Shown here one piece after another: positions 1 to 9,475 of a DNA stretch of 24,413 nucleotides. The position numbers and the translations under genes are program-made. The stretch spans positions 1 to 24,413 of the forward strand of contig JAFDWD010001133.1 in NCBI GenBank assembly GCA_018268695.1, in the 5' to 3' direction. The notes below the pieces were generated by a model, which saw only the letters and a program-made list of their open reading frames with translations, searched no databases and was not told the DNA's origin. Numbering within the stretch: position 1 is the first letter of the stretch; every line of letters begins with the position of its first letter. This stretch comes from Actinomycetota bacterium. GTDB lineage: Bacteria; Actinomycetota; Thermoleophilia; Solirubrobacterales; 70-9.

Positions 1-593
1 AACCCGCGATATCGGTCCGAGATCTCCTCGGCGGGCCAGAGGCGGGACACGAGGCGATCCGGATTCAGGTCTTCCGGCACCTCTCCGATCATCACGCCGC
101 AGAGAGGTTCGAGGGCGAGGTCGCCGATCAGGCGGATCGCCTCCTCCCCGCGGTCGTGGGGCGAGATCCAGACGGCGTCCTGGAGCGAGCGAAAGCCGAG
201 CGAGCGAAGGCGTCGCGAAAGACGCGTCCGCTCCGAGCGGCGCTCGTCCGTTATCGCGTGCCAGAGGACGGTCCAACGGTCGATGCCGGTGGGCCAGGAG
301 ACCGGAGACGAAAAGCCGTTCTCGCTCTTCTCCAGAAGATCGCGACCGCGGGAGGTGAGCGTGTAATACGTGCTTCTCCCCTGGTGACTGCGGGCGAGCA
401 GATCGCGATTCACCAGGCGGGCGAGAGCGGCCCGGGCGGCCGCCGCGGACAGGCCCAACTCGCCGAGGAGGCGGACCAGGCCGCCCGACCAGACCGTCCG
501 GGAGCGCGGCTCCAGGTACATGCCGAGCATCATCATCACGAGCTCCTGTGTCTGCAGGTTCGGCGAGGTGTCGGCGTCCGTCAACGAGGGCAT
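1..593 (-). CDS. PaaX family transcriptional regulator, C-terminus cut by window edge
   Basis: The reverse strand is open from an ATG at 593 to the left edge, giving about 197 residues. It begins MPSLTDADTSPNLQ and continues with a winged-helix segment (TVWSGGLVRLLGELGLS, then AAARAALARLVNRDLLAR and STYYTLTSRGRDLL). This matches the N-terminal helix-turn-helix and wing of PaaX-type repressors. The next segment (WTVLWHAITDERRSERTRL, LRSLGFRSLQDAVWISP) matches their central domain. PaaX proteins are usually about 270-300 residues, so roughly the last third lies outside the window. The family typically represses catabolic operons and is released by a CoA-thioester or related ligand; the ligand here is unknown. 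An in-frame ATG at 608 (MRRGAM) is an alternative start. It faces the cyclodeaminase-family gene with only 20-35 bp between starts, so autoregulation and control of that neighbour are plausible inferences. Confidence 0.85.
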   Translation of the reverse strand, partial: MPSLTDADTSPNLQTQELVMMMLGMYLEPRSRTVWSGGLVRLLGELGLSAAAARAALARLVNRDLLARSHQGRSTYYTLTSRGRDLLEKSENGFSSPVSWPTGIDRWTVLWHAITDERRSERTRLSRRLRSLGFRSLQDAVWISPHDRGEEAIRLIGDLALEPLCGVMIGEVPEDLNPDRLVSRLWPAEEISDRYRG

Positions 594-628
594 GGCGCCA
601 CGACGCATCGCGCTAGCCTGCTGCCCCG

Positions 629-1591
629 ATGCTCCATCTGGCCGACGAAGAGGTGGCGGCGCTCGGGCGGGAGGCCGGCCGGGAGGAGATCGTGGCGACC
701 GTCGAGACGGCGCTCCGCGCGATCGCCGACGGCAGCGTCGAGCAGCCCACCAAGAGCTCCCTCCATCCTTCCGACGACGTCTTCTTCCACGTCATGCCGG
801 TGGCCTCCGCCGCTCTCGGGACGGCGGCGATCAAGTGGGCGGTCTACGCCCCCGGCAACTCCGAGCGGGGACTGCCCCGCACCAGCGTCGTCCTGATGCT
901 GAGCGACGTGGTGACCGGCCGGCCGCTCTGCCTCCTCGACGGCGCCTGGCTGACGGGCGCGCGGACCGGGGCCTGCGCGGCGGTCGCCGCAAACAGGCTC
1001 GCCCGGGCGGACTCGCGGGTCCTGACCATGGTCGGCGGTGGCCCGGTCAACCGCGATTGCCTGCCCTACCTCGTCGACGCGCTGCCGAGTCTCGAGGAGG
1101 TCCGGGTGCTTGCCAGTGACCTCGACTCCGCCCGTCGCCACGTCGCGAGCCTCGGCCCGCAGTTCCCGGCGCTCACGATGAAGGCCTCCGGGACCGCCGA
1201 GGAGGCGGTGGTCGGAGCGGACGTGGTCATCTCCGCGATCGGGCACCAGCCCGAGCCGGTCCTGCGCGGCTCCTGGCTCGGCCCGGGAGCGCTCGCGCTC
1301 CCCCTCGAGGGCGAGGCGGCCTGGGACGACGCCGCGTTCACCGAGGTCGAGCGCCTGATCGCCGACGACCGCGAGGTCTTCGAAGAGGGCTTCCGGCGCA
1401 ACCGTCCCTCGCGGCCGATGCCGTCCGTCCACGCCGAGCTCGCCGAGGTCGTCGCGGGCACCGCGCCGGGGCGTCGGAGCGACGACGAGCGGATCATCGA
1501 CTCCAACAACGGAATCGGCGTGCTGGACCTTGCCCTCGGCCGGATGATCTTCGACCGAGCCGTGGCCGGCGGCGTCGGCACCTCGCTCTGA
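629..1591 (+). CDS. Ornithine cyclodeaminase / mu-crystallin family protein
   Basis: This 320-residue protein has the length and layout of the ornithine cyclodeaminase/mu-crystallin family, whose NAD(P)-dependent members include cyclodeaminases, ketimine reductases and amino acid dehydrogenases. Family marks seen are AIKWAVYAPGN (the IK lysine at residue 69), LDGAWLTGARTGA at residues 104-115, and a Rossmann-type stretch VLTMVGGGPVNR at 131-142. A second nucleotide-domain stretch is ADVVISAIG. The glycine loop reads GGGPVNR rather than the more usual GAGVQ/GCGxQ type, so cofactor or substrate may differ from true ornithine cyclodeaminase. No strong Shine-Dalgarno precedes the ATG. It diverges from the PaaX gene and is followed 63 bp later by a transcription factor on the same strand. 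In this island it could interconvert an imine, cyclic imino acid or keto acid with an amino acid; that role is inferred. Confidence 0.85.
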   Translation: MLHLADEEVAALGREAGREEIVATVETALRAIADGSVEQPTKSSLHPSDDVFFHVMPVASAALGTAAIKWAVYAPGNSERGLPRTSVVLMLSDVVTGRPLCLLDGAWLTGARTGACAAVAANRLARADSRVLTMVGGGPVNRDCLPYLVDALPSLEEVRVLASDLDSARRHVASLGPQFPALTMKASGTAEEAVVGADVVISAIGHQPEPVLRGSWLGPGALALPLEGEAAWDDAAFTEVERLIADDREVFEEGFRRNRPSRPMPSVHAELAEVVAGTAPGRRSDDERIIDSNNGIGVLDLALGRMIFDRAVAGGVGTSL

Positions 1592-1654
1592 ACATCGCGG
1601 TCCCGGAGGAAGACGCGAACATACCCTGCAGCCCGGCCGGGTGGAGCGTAGTAT

Positions 1655-2941
1655 ATGCGCTTGGCTGTCACCTCTTTCGATCGTCTCAGTCGTGATGCTG
1701 GCCTCGTCGGTCCTGTGGCTGTGGTCGCCGAACGCAGTGACGAGCGCCTCACCCGCGTCCGGTCGGTACTGCGCCTCCACCGCGTCGCGACGGTCGAGTT
1801 CCAGGACGCGCGGCGCGCCGGCGGTTACCTCGCGGCCCGCCAGACTCCGCTGCTGATCGTCGTCCCCGGCTCCCCGAGCTGGGCCGTCGCCGCCGTCGCC
1901 GCCCTCAGGTCCTCCAGCAAGGCGCCGATCGTGGTGTCCGGACTGACGCCGTCGAGCGACGAGCTCGCCGAACTGCTCGAGGTCGGCGCGACGATCGTGA
2001 TCGACTACGGGGCCCGCGAACGGGAGATCAGCGCCAGGATCAAGGCCCTCTACGAGATCGTCCGTTCCGAACCCCGCGCGTCCTCCCGGTGGCTCGAGTC
2101 GGGTGACCTGCGGGTGGACCTCTTCTCGAAGACCTGTGCGGTGGGCGGCGAGGACATCAACCTCTCGCGCAACGAGTACCGGTTGCTCGTCTACCTGATG
2201 TCGCGCGCCCAGCAGACCATCAACGCGACCGACATCGTCAACCACGTCTGGCAGTGGAACTACGGCGACGGCCTCAACACCTTGCGGATCCACGTCGCCC
2301 GCCTGCGTCGCAAGCTCCGTGACGACTCGCGTAACTCCAAGTACATCGTCTCGATCCGTGGGGCCGGCTACCGGTTCAAGGACCCGGTGGTCGAGCTCGG
2401 CGACGACGGCGGCACGGGCGACAGCGACATCGCGGCACTGAGCGCTCGGCTCGATGGGATCTACGCCCTGCTGGACACGGTTCGCTCTCTCGACAGCGTC
2501 TCCGACCTCGCCGCCGTCGCGACCACGGCCCCGGTCGCCTCCAGCCACTGTGACGCGGCCTCGATCTTTCGCTGCGAGCCGGAACGGAGCCGCTCGACCC
2601 TCATCGCCGCCGACGGAATGTCGAACGAGTGGACCCGAAAGATGCGCCGTGGCCACAACCTCAGCAGCGACTTCGTCGGCGGCCAGGCGATCGCCGAAGG
2701 AAATGCGGTGCAGGTCGCCGACCTGCGGCGGTCGGCAAAGCGGTTCCCGGTCTCGGCCGCCCTGATGAACGAGGAACATTTCCGCAGTTGCCTCGTGGTG
2801 CCGCTGCGGGTGAACGGGGCGATCTGGGGCGACATCGGCTTCGTCAAACGACAGCCCCGCGCGTTCAGTCCGAATGAGGCGACGTTCCTGCACTCGATCG
2901 CCGGTGTGCTCGAGTTGAAGCTCTCCACCCTGGCCGACTGA
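1655..2941 (+). CDS. Winged-helix (OmpR/PhoB-type) regulator with degenerate receiver and C-terminal GAF domain
   Basis: The 428-residue protein has three regions. Residues about 20-135 have the alternating beta/alpha pattern of a response-regulator receiver (VAVVAE, PLLIVVPG, PIVVSGL, GATIVIDYG). The strand that should carry the phospho-accepting aspartate reads LLIVVPGS, so no phosphorylation site is visible. Residues about 147-242 form an OmpR/PhoB-type winged helix with recognition helix NTLRIHVARLRRKL and wing YIVSIRGAGYRF. Residues about 265-425 look like a GAF domain (LAAVATTAPVASSHCDAAS, SCLVVPLRVNGAIWGDIGF, FLHSIAGVLELKL). This suggests a one-component regulator sensing a small ligand or redox state through GAF rather than a kinase. 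The start is set by GGTGGAG about 8 nt before the ATG. Its targets are probably the neighbouring catabolic genes, by position only. Confidence 0.85.
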   Translation: MRLAVTSFDRLSRDAGLVGPVAVVAERSDERLTRVRSVLRLHRVATVEFQDARRAGGYLAARQTPLLIVVPGSPSWAVAAVAALRSSSKAPIVVSGLTPSSDELAELLEVGATIVIDYGAREREISARIKALYEIVRSEPRASSRWLESGDLRVDLFSKTCAVGGEDINLSRNEYRLLVYLMSRAQQTINATDIVNHVWQWNYGDGLNTLRIHVARLRRKLRDDSRNSKYIVSIRGAGYRFKDPVVELGDDGGTGDSDIAALSARLDGIYALLDTVRSLDSVSDLAAVATTAPVASSHCDAASIFRCEPERSRSTLIAADGMSNEWTRKMRRGHNLSSDFVGGQAIAEGNAVQVADLRRSAKRFPVSAALMNEEHFRSCLVVPLRVNGAIWGDIGFVKRQPRAFSPNEATFLHSIAGVLELKLSTLAD

Positions 2942-2962
2942 GCCTGAACGGCGCTCAGTCGG
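2934..2962. terminator. Bidirectional terminator hairpin overlapping two stop codons
   Basis: CCGACTGAG at 2934-2942 is perfectly complementary to CTCAGTCGG at 2954-2962, a 9-bp stem with an 11-nt loop. The left arm contains the TGA of the GAF regulator and the right arm contains the stop of the convergent DUF1989 gene. A short TTT follows on the plus side. A shared intrinsic terminator for convergent genes is the simplest reading, although the T-tract is weak. Confidence 0.6.
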
Positions 2963-3584
2963 TTTCGAACAGCTCGACCCGGAGGCGGGTCGGGTTGAAG
3001 GCGTTGCACGGGTTGCGCTCCTGCGGACAGTTGGAGATCGCGATCCGCACGTCCATCAGTGCCTTCAGCGTGATCGAGTCGCCCGCCCGCGAGACCGGTT
3101 CGGCGATCCGCATCGAGCCGTCGGCGTCAAGGACGACGTTCATGAAGAGCGAGGTACACATGTCGGGCTGGATGTGGGCGGGGCCGAGGCCGTGCTCGGC
3201 CATCGCGCCGAGGAAGTTCGTGTAGCAGCAGGGGGTGTCGGGGACGCCGTAGCGCTGCTCGTTCGACTCGGGCGTGCAGAATCCGCCGAGCTGGTGGTGC
3301 ACGCCGACCGTATCCTCCACCACCTCGAGCATCGGGCGCGAGAGTGAGGTGTAGTAGGCGTCACCGGGACGGAGGCGCCAGCGACCCGTCGCCACCTGCG
3401 AGAAGAGGCAGGAGAGACGCTCGTCGGGGTCGGCGTCGTTGACGGCGATCAGGTCGCCGACCTGCTGCCCTTCGACGTCGATCAACCTCATCGACTCGCC
3501 CTCGCGCAGCTTGAAAGCCGTCCAGGCGCGGGGCTCGATCTCGATGGTTTCAATTTTCTGCTCGGGAGTCGGAATCTTCGCCAT
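2955..3584 (-). CDS. DUF1989 (urea-carboxylase-associated) family protein
   Basis: From the ATG at 3584 this is 209 residues starting MAKIPTPEQK. It shows the DUF1989 pattern: RLIDVEGQQVGDLIAVN (residues 33-49), LRPGDAYYTSLSRPML, a TPCCYTNFLGAM segment with Cys119-Cys120, and the C-terminal DVRIAISNCPQERNPCN with Cys186 and Cys193. DUF1989 proteins often travel in pairs with urea or guanidine carboxylase genes; a paired form acts as carboxyguanidine deiminase. Here there is a single copy and no carboxylase, so that reaction is not supported. Hydrolysis or deimination of another small C-N compound in this nitrogen-rich locus is possible. An upstream in-frame start at 3632 would add 16 residues that do not look like the family and was not chosen. 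It is divergent from the class III aminotransferase, with 102 bp between the two. Confidence 0.85.
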   Translation of the reverse strand: MAKIPTPEQKIETIEIEPRAWTAFKLREGESMRLIDVEGQQVGDLIAVNDADPDERLSCLFSQVATGRWRLRPGDAYYTSLSRPMLEVVEDTVGVHHQLGGFCTPESNEQRYGVPDTPCCYTNFLGAMAEHGLGPAHIQPDMCTSLFMNVVLDADGSMRIAEPVSRAGDSITLKALMDVRIAISNCPQERNPCNAFNPTRLRVELFETD

Positions 3585-3686
3585 GGACCAGTCATAACCA
3601 ACGCGCGGAGCGCCGAGGCGCGGTCCACGCATACGGCCGCAAAACGAAATCTTCAGGACATCTGCGCGGGTCTATCGTCGGCGGCG

Positions 3687-4993
<1,307 letters not shown>

Positions 4994-4997
<4 letters not shown>

Positions 4998-7087
4998 GCG
5001 GCGCCCAGGCGGTACTCGCGGCGGACGTCGGCGGGACCTTCACCGACATCATCCTGACCACGCCCGACGGGGTGCTGCACCGCCGCAAGGTGCCGTCGAC
5101 CCCGCCCGAGTTCGGCCGCGCGGTCACCGGCGCGTTGCCGGAGCTGCTGCGGGCGGCGGAGCTCGACGCGGCCCGGCTCGACGTCGTCCTCCACGCGACC
5201 ACCGCCGCCACCAACGCGGTGCTCGAGCTGCGCGGCGCCCGCACGGCGCTGGTCACCACGCGCGGCTTCCGCGACGTTCTCGAGCTCGGCCGCGGCCGGC
5301 GCCCCAACCTCTTCGATCTGACCTGGACCAAGCCGCCGACCCTGGTGCCGCGGGCGCTCCGCTTCGAGGTGGAGGAGCGCATGGACCCGACCGGCGAGGT
5401 CCTCGTCCCGCTCGACCGCGCGGCCGCGGAGACGATCATCGACGAGCTGCGCGAGGCCGAGGTGGAAGCGGTCGCGATCTGCCTGATCAACTCCTACGCC
5501 AACCCGGCGCACGAGCGGGAGCTGCTCGAGCTTTTGAGCGACGGGCTGCCCGGGGTCGCGATCTCGGCCTCCTGCGAGGTGCTGCCGGCGATCAAGGAGT
5601 ACGAGCGCACCTCGACCGCCTGCGTCAACGCCTACCTGCAGCCGCTGGTCGACAACTACGTCGGCCGCCTCGAGGGCGACCTGGTCGATCTCGGCGTCGA
5701 CGCGCCGCTGCGGATCATGCAGTCGAACGGCGGCCTCACCGCCTCGGGGATGGCGCGACGGCGTCCCGTCTACGCGATCGAGTCCGGTCCCGGCGCCGGG
5801 GTGATGGCGGCGATCGAGCTCGGCAGCCGCCACGGCGTCGACGACCTGATCGCCTTCGACATGGGCGGGACCACGGCGAAGGCGACCCTGATCGAGTCCG
5901 GTCGCGCCCACGAGGCGAGCGAATACGAGGTCGGTGGCCAGATGACCGCGAGCCGGCTCCTGCGCGGGGGCGGCTACGCGATCGGCGCTCCGGCGATCGA
6001 CATCGCCGAGGTCGGTGCCGGCGGCGGGTCGATCTTCTCGATCGACGCCGGCGGCGCCCCCCGGGTCGGCCCGCAGAGTGCGGGCGCGCTCCCCGGCCCC
6101 GCCTGTTACTCGCGCGGCGGCGAGCTTGCCACGGTCACCGACGCCAACGTCGTCCTCGGCTACCTCAACCCCTCCGAGATCGGCGGCGGCTCGCAGAAGA
6201 TCGACCCCGAGCGTGCCGCCCGGGCGATCGACGAGCACGTCGCCGGACCGCTCGGAACCTCGCGGCTCGAGGCCGCCTGGGGCGTCCACACCCTCGCCAA
6301 CGCGACGATGGCCCGGGCGGTGCGCTCGGTCTCGATGGAGCGGGGCCGCGATCCGCGCGACTTCAGCCTGATGGCGTTCGGCGGCTCCGGGCCGATCCAC
6401 GCGGTCGGCCTCGCCCGCACCTTCCAGATCTCGAAGGTGATCGTCCCGCCCAGCCCTGGACTGCTGAGCGCGATCGGCCTGGTCACCGCGGATGCGACCC
6501 ACGACGAGGTGATGGGGAACTCGCGCGGGGCCGAGATCGACATCGCGCGCCTGCGCGAGGGCTTCGCCGTGCTGGAGGAGCGCGCGACCGCCGCGCTCGA
6601 GCCGCCGCGTCCGGACGAGGCGCGCACGGTCGAACGCTCGCTCGACCTGCGCTACCGCGGCCAGTCCTTCGAGCTCACGATCCAGCTCGAGGACGGGCCG
6701 ATCGACGAGCGCTCGACCGCGAACCTGCGGCAGGCCTTCGACGCCGAGTACGAGCAGGCCTACGGGCACAACCTTCCCGGCGAGCCGGTCGAGATCGTCA
6801 CCCTGCGCTTCCGCGACCGTCGTGCCGACCGCGAGCGGGTCGAGGCCCTGCACCGGGCGCTCGAGGGGATCGGCGGCGCCGGTGGCGGGGGCGGCACCCG
6901 GATGGCGAAATTCGCCGACGGCGAATACGAGACGCCGGTGGTGGTGCGGGCCGACCTCGACGAGGCGGGAACCCAGGGGCCGCTCCTGATCGAGGAGATG
7001 GACGCGACCATCGTCATCCCCCCCGACTGTGTCGCGATCCCAGGAAAGGACGGCAGCGTGCTGATCGAGGTGCCGGTCGATGAGTGA
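4994..7087 (+). CDS. hyuA: Hydantoinase/oxoprolinase subunit A (first copy)
   Basis: The start at 4994 gives 697 residues, normal for HyuA, and is supported by AGGAGG at 4984-4989. The open frame extends further upstream but only as a shadow of the aminotransferase. The N-terminal actin/ASKHA-type nucleotide site is clear: LAADVGGTFTDIIL with GGTFTD at 13-18. HATTAATNAVLE and ALVTTRGFRDVLELGR follow. The second nucleotide site is FDMGGTTAK at 288-296, preceded by ESGPGAGV, and VGAGGGSI at about 340-347. The C-terminal third matches the HyuA C-terminal domain. With HyuB, family members use ATP to activate a lactam, hydantoin or ketone (5-oxoprolinase, N-methylhydantoinase, caprolactamase, acetone and acetophenone carboxylases). 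Which of these reactions applies cannot be told. Its last 8 nt overlap hyuB. Confidence 0.93.
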
Positions 7088-8765
7088 GTCAACCGTCCAG
7101 GTCGACGCCTTCACCGCGGAGGTCGTGCGCAGCACCTTCCGCGCCCTGGCCGACGAAATGGCGGTCACGGTCCTGCGTACCGCCCACTCCGAGGTGGTCC
7201 GCGACACGATGGACTTCTCGACCGCGATCTTCGACGGCCGCGGACGCCTCGTCTCCCAGGGGCTCACCCTGGCGCTCCACCTCGGCGCGATGCCGGAAGC
7301 GATCGACCACCTGCGCGAGCGCTTCGCCGGGGACATCAACCCGGGCGACGTGTTCATCCTCAACGACCCCGACCAGGGCGGCATGCACCTGCCGGACATC
7401 TTCATCTTCCGGCCGGTGTTCCACGAGGAGCGCCTGATCGCCTTCGCCGGCTGCGTCGCCCACCACGTCGACGTCGGCGGGCGCCGGCCAGGCTCGAACG
7501 CTCCGGACTCGACCGAAATCTTCCAGGAGGGCCTGCAGATCCCGCCGCTGAAGCTCTACGACGGCGGCCGCGAGAACTCGACGCTGCTGGCGATCCTGGA
7601 GCGCAACGTCCGTCCCCCGTCGGTGGTTCTCGGCGACCTGCGCGCCCAACTGGCCGCCTGCCATCACGCCGCGCGCGGGATCGAAGGGCTGGCCGAGCGC
7701 CACGGCTCCGAGGCGCTCGAGGTCTGCCTCGACGGGCTGCTCGACCACGGCGAGCGGGTCTCACGCGGCCTGATCGCGACCCTCCCCGACGGCCACTACG
7801 ACTTCACCGATCACATCGACGACGACGGCTTCGGCTCCGGCCCGATCGAGCTCCACGTCGCGATCGAGGTGAGCGGCGAGGAGATGACCGTAGACCTGAC
7901 CGGCTGCGCGCCGCAGGTGGCCTCGGCCCTGAACTCCACCGCCTCCTTCACCCGGGCCGCCGTCTACGCCGCGGTCTTCGCCGTGCTCGGCGCGCCGGAA
8001 GAGCTCTGCAACGAGGGCCTCTACCGACCGCTGAACATCATCACCCGGCCGGGGACGGTGGTCGACGGGGTACGCCCGGCGCCGCGCGCCGCCCGCGCGC
8101 TCACCGGCTTCCGGGTCGTCGACCTGGTGCTCGGCGCGTTGCAGGAGCTTGCTCCCGACCGCACCCCCGCGGCCGGCGAGGGCGGGGTCACGATGCTCTC
8201 GATCAGCGAGAACGCGAGCGAGGCGAACGCCGGCTCGGTCTTCGTCGAGTTCATCTCCGGCAGCTGGGGTGGAGGGGCGCACGCCGACGGGCTCGACGGC
8301 GCCAGTCCGCTCGGCGGCAACACCTCGAACGTCCCGGTCGAGGTGCTGGAGCTGCACCACCCGATCCGCGTCGATCGCTACGGCTTCGTCGCCGACACCG
8401 GCGGCCCCGGTCGCCGGCGCGGCGGGCTGGCGGTCGCCCGCGAACTGACCTTCCTCGGCGAGCACGGGGTTCTCCAGATCCGCTCGGACCGGCGGTTGTT
8501 CCCCCCCTACGGCGTCGGCGGCGGAGAGGCAGGCTCGGCCTCGACCAACGTGCTCAACCCCGGTCGGCCGGACGAGGAGGTCCTGCCGACCAAGTTCTCC
8601 CGCCAGATCTCCCGCGGCGACGTCGTTCTCCACGTCACCGCGGGAGGCGGCGGGTACGGCCCGGCCGCCGAGCGGGACCCGGCCGCGGTCGAGGCCGACC
8701 TCCGCGAAGGGAAGATCGGCGCCGCCCACGCGGCCTCCCGGTACGGCGCCGACGGCGCCACCTGA
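7080..8765 (+). CDS. hyuB: Hydantoinase/oxoprolinase subunit B (first copy)
   Basis: This 561-residue protein is a complete HyuB. The N-terminal VVRSTFRALADEMAVTVLRT and DTMDFSTAIFDGRGRLVSQG segments, FILNDPDQGGMHLPDIFI, and the metal-site-like AGCVAHHVDVGG (about residues 123-134) are family hallmarks. GLQIPPLKLY and LERNVRPPSVVLGDL are also typical. The C-terminal half carries GGNTSNVPVEVLE, GGPGRRRGGLAVAREL and the closing TAGGGGYG. HyuB is the hydrolytic or carboxylating partner of the ATP-using HyuA, acting in the cytoplasm as a heteromer. The start overlaps hyuA by 8 nt. The TGA shares its last base with the ATG of the racemase-superfamily gene, so the four genes from 3687 to 9475 read as one coupled operon. 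Confidence 0.93.
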   Translation: MSESTVQVDAFTAEVVRSTFRALADEMAVTVLRTAHSEVVRDTMDFSTAIFDGRGRLVSQGLTLALHLGAMPEAIDHLRERFAGDINPGDVFILNDPDQGGMHLPDIFIFRPVFHEERLIAFAGCVAHHVDVGGRRPGSNAPDSTEIFQEGLQIPPLKLYDGGRENSTLLAILERNVRPPSVVLGDLRAQLAACHHAARGIEGLAERHGSEALEVCLDGLLDHGERVSRGLIATLPDGHYDFTDHIDDDGFGSGPIELHVAIEVSGEEMTVDLTGCAPQVASALNSTASFTRAAVYAAVFAVLGAPEELCNEGLYRPLNIITRPGTVVDGVRPAPRAARALTGFRVVDLVLGALQELAPDRTPAAGEGGVTMLSISENASEANAGSVFVEFISGSWGGGAHADGLDGASPLGGNTSNVPVEVLELHHPIRVDRYGFVADTGGPGRRRGGLAVARELTFLGEHGVLQIRSDRRLFPPYGVGGGEAGSASTNVLNPGRPDEEVLPTKFSRQISRGDVVLHVTAGGGGYGPAAERDPAAVEADLREGKIGAAHAASRYGADGAT

Positions 8766-9475
8766 TGCGCCACCTGGGCCTGATGGTCCCTTCGTCGAAC
8801 ACCTCGACGGAGCTCGACTTCGCCGCCTGGGCGCCCACCGACGTGGGCCTGCACGCGGCCCGGATGTGGATGGTCGACGCGACGCTGGAGGCGGCCACCT
8901 CCTTCGTCGAGGAGGAGGCGCCCCGCGCCGCCCGGCAGCTGGGCACGCTCGAACCCGACGCCGTCGTCTTCGCCTGCACCGCGGCCGGGGCCAGCCTCGG
9001 CCCGGAGGGCGAGGCAGAGCTGGAGCGGAGCCTCGCCGAGGCCGCCGGCGTCCCGGTGATCTCGACCAACGCGGCGGTCGCGGCGGAGATCGCCGCCCGG
9101 TCGCCGCGCCGGCTCGCGGTGCTGACGCCCTACACGCCGGATATCACCGAGGAGGTCGTCGGCGGGCGCCGGCGCGAAGGCTACGAGGTCGTCTCGGCCG
9201 CCGGCATGGGGATCGAGATGAACCGGGAGATCGGCCGGGTCGAGGCCTCGCGGCTGCTCGACTTCGCCCGCGCCGAGCTGGCGGGCCTGGACTTCGACCT
9301 GCTGTTCGTCAGCTGCACCAACCTGCGTACGGCGGCCGCGATCGAGCCGCTGCGGGAGCTGACCGGCAGGCCGGTCGTGACCAGCAACGGGGCGACGATG
9401 AAAGCCGCCCTGGTCGCGCTCGGGCTGGCGGGCGACTTCAGCGAGCCGCTGCCGCCAGCCCGTCCACAGCGCTGA
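8765..9475 (+). CDS. Asp/Glu racemase superfamily enzyme, maleate isomerase / arylmalonate decarboxylase-like
   Basis: The 236-residue protein opens with RHLGLMVPSSNTSTELDF; the PSSNT segment (9-13) is characteristic of maleate isomerase, arylmalonate decarboxylase and EutA-like enzymes. Two catalytic-type cysteines sit where the superfamily has them: Cys71 in VFACTAAGAS and Cys184 in FVSCTNLRTA. VLTPYTPDITEEV is also typical of this branch. These enzymes act without cofactor, using one or two cysteines for racemisation, cis-trans isomerisation or decarboxylation. Hydantoin racemases belong to the same superfamily, which fits the HyuAB neighbours, but the PSSNT signature argues for the maleate-isomerase branch. 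It starts on the last base of hyuB's stop codon. Its final 38 nt overlap the convergent class I aminotransferase gene. Confidence 0.85.
   Translation: MRHLGLMVPSSNTSTELDFAAWAPTDVGLHAARMWMVDATLEAATSFVEEEAPRAARQLGTLEPDAVVFACTAAGASLGPEGEAELERSLAEAAGVPVISTNAAVAAEIAARSPRRLAVLTPYTPDITEEVVGGRRREGYEVVSAAGMGIEMNREIGRVEASRLLDFARAELAGLDFDLLFVSCTNLRTAAAIEPLRELTGRPVVTSNGATMKAALVALGLAGDFSEPLPPARPQR

Noticed and set aside
581..2893. Very long minus-strand open frame opposite the cyclodeaminase-family gene and the regulator
   Set aside because: It is Arg/Asp/Gly-rich, shows no domain pattern and lies fully antisense to two well-supported genes; a GC-rich shadow.
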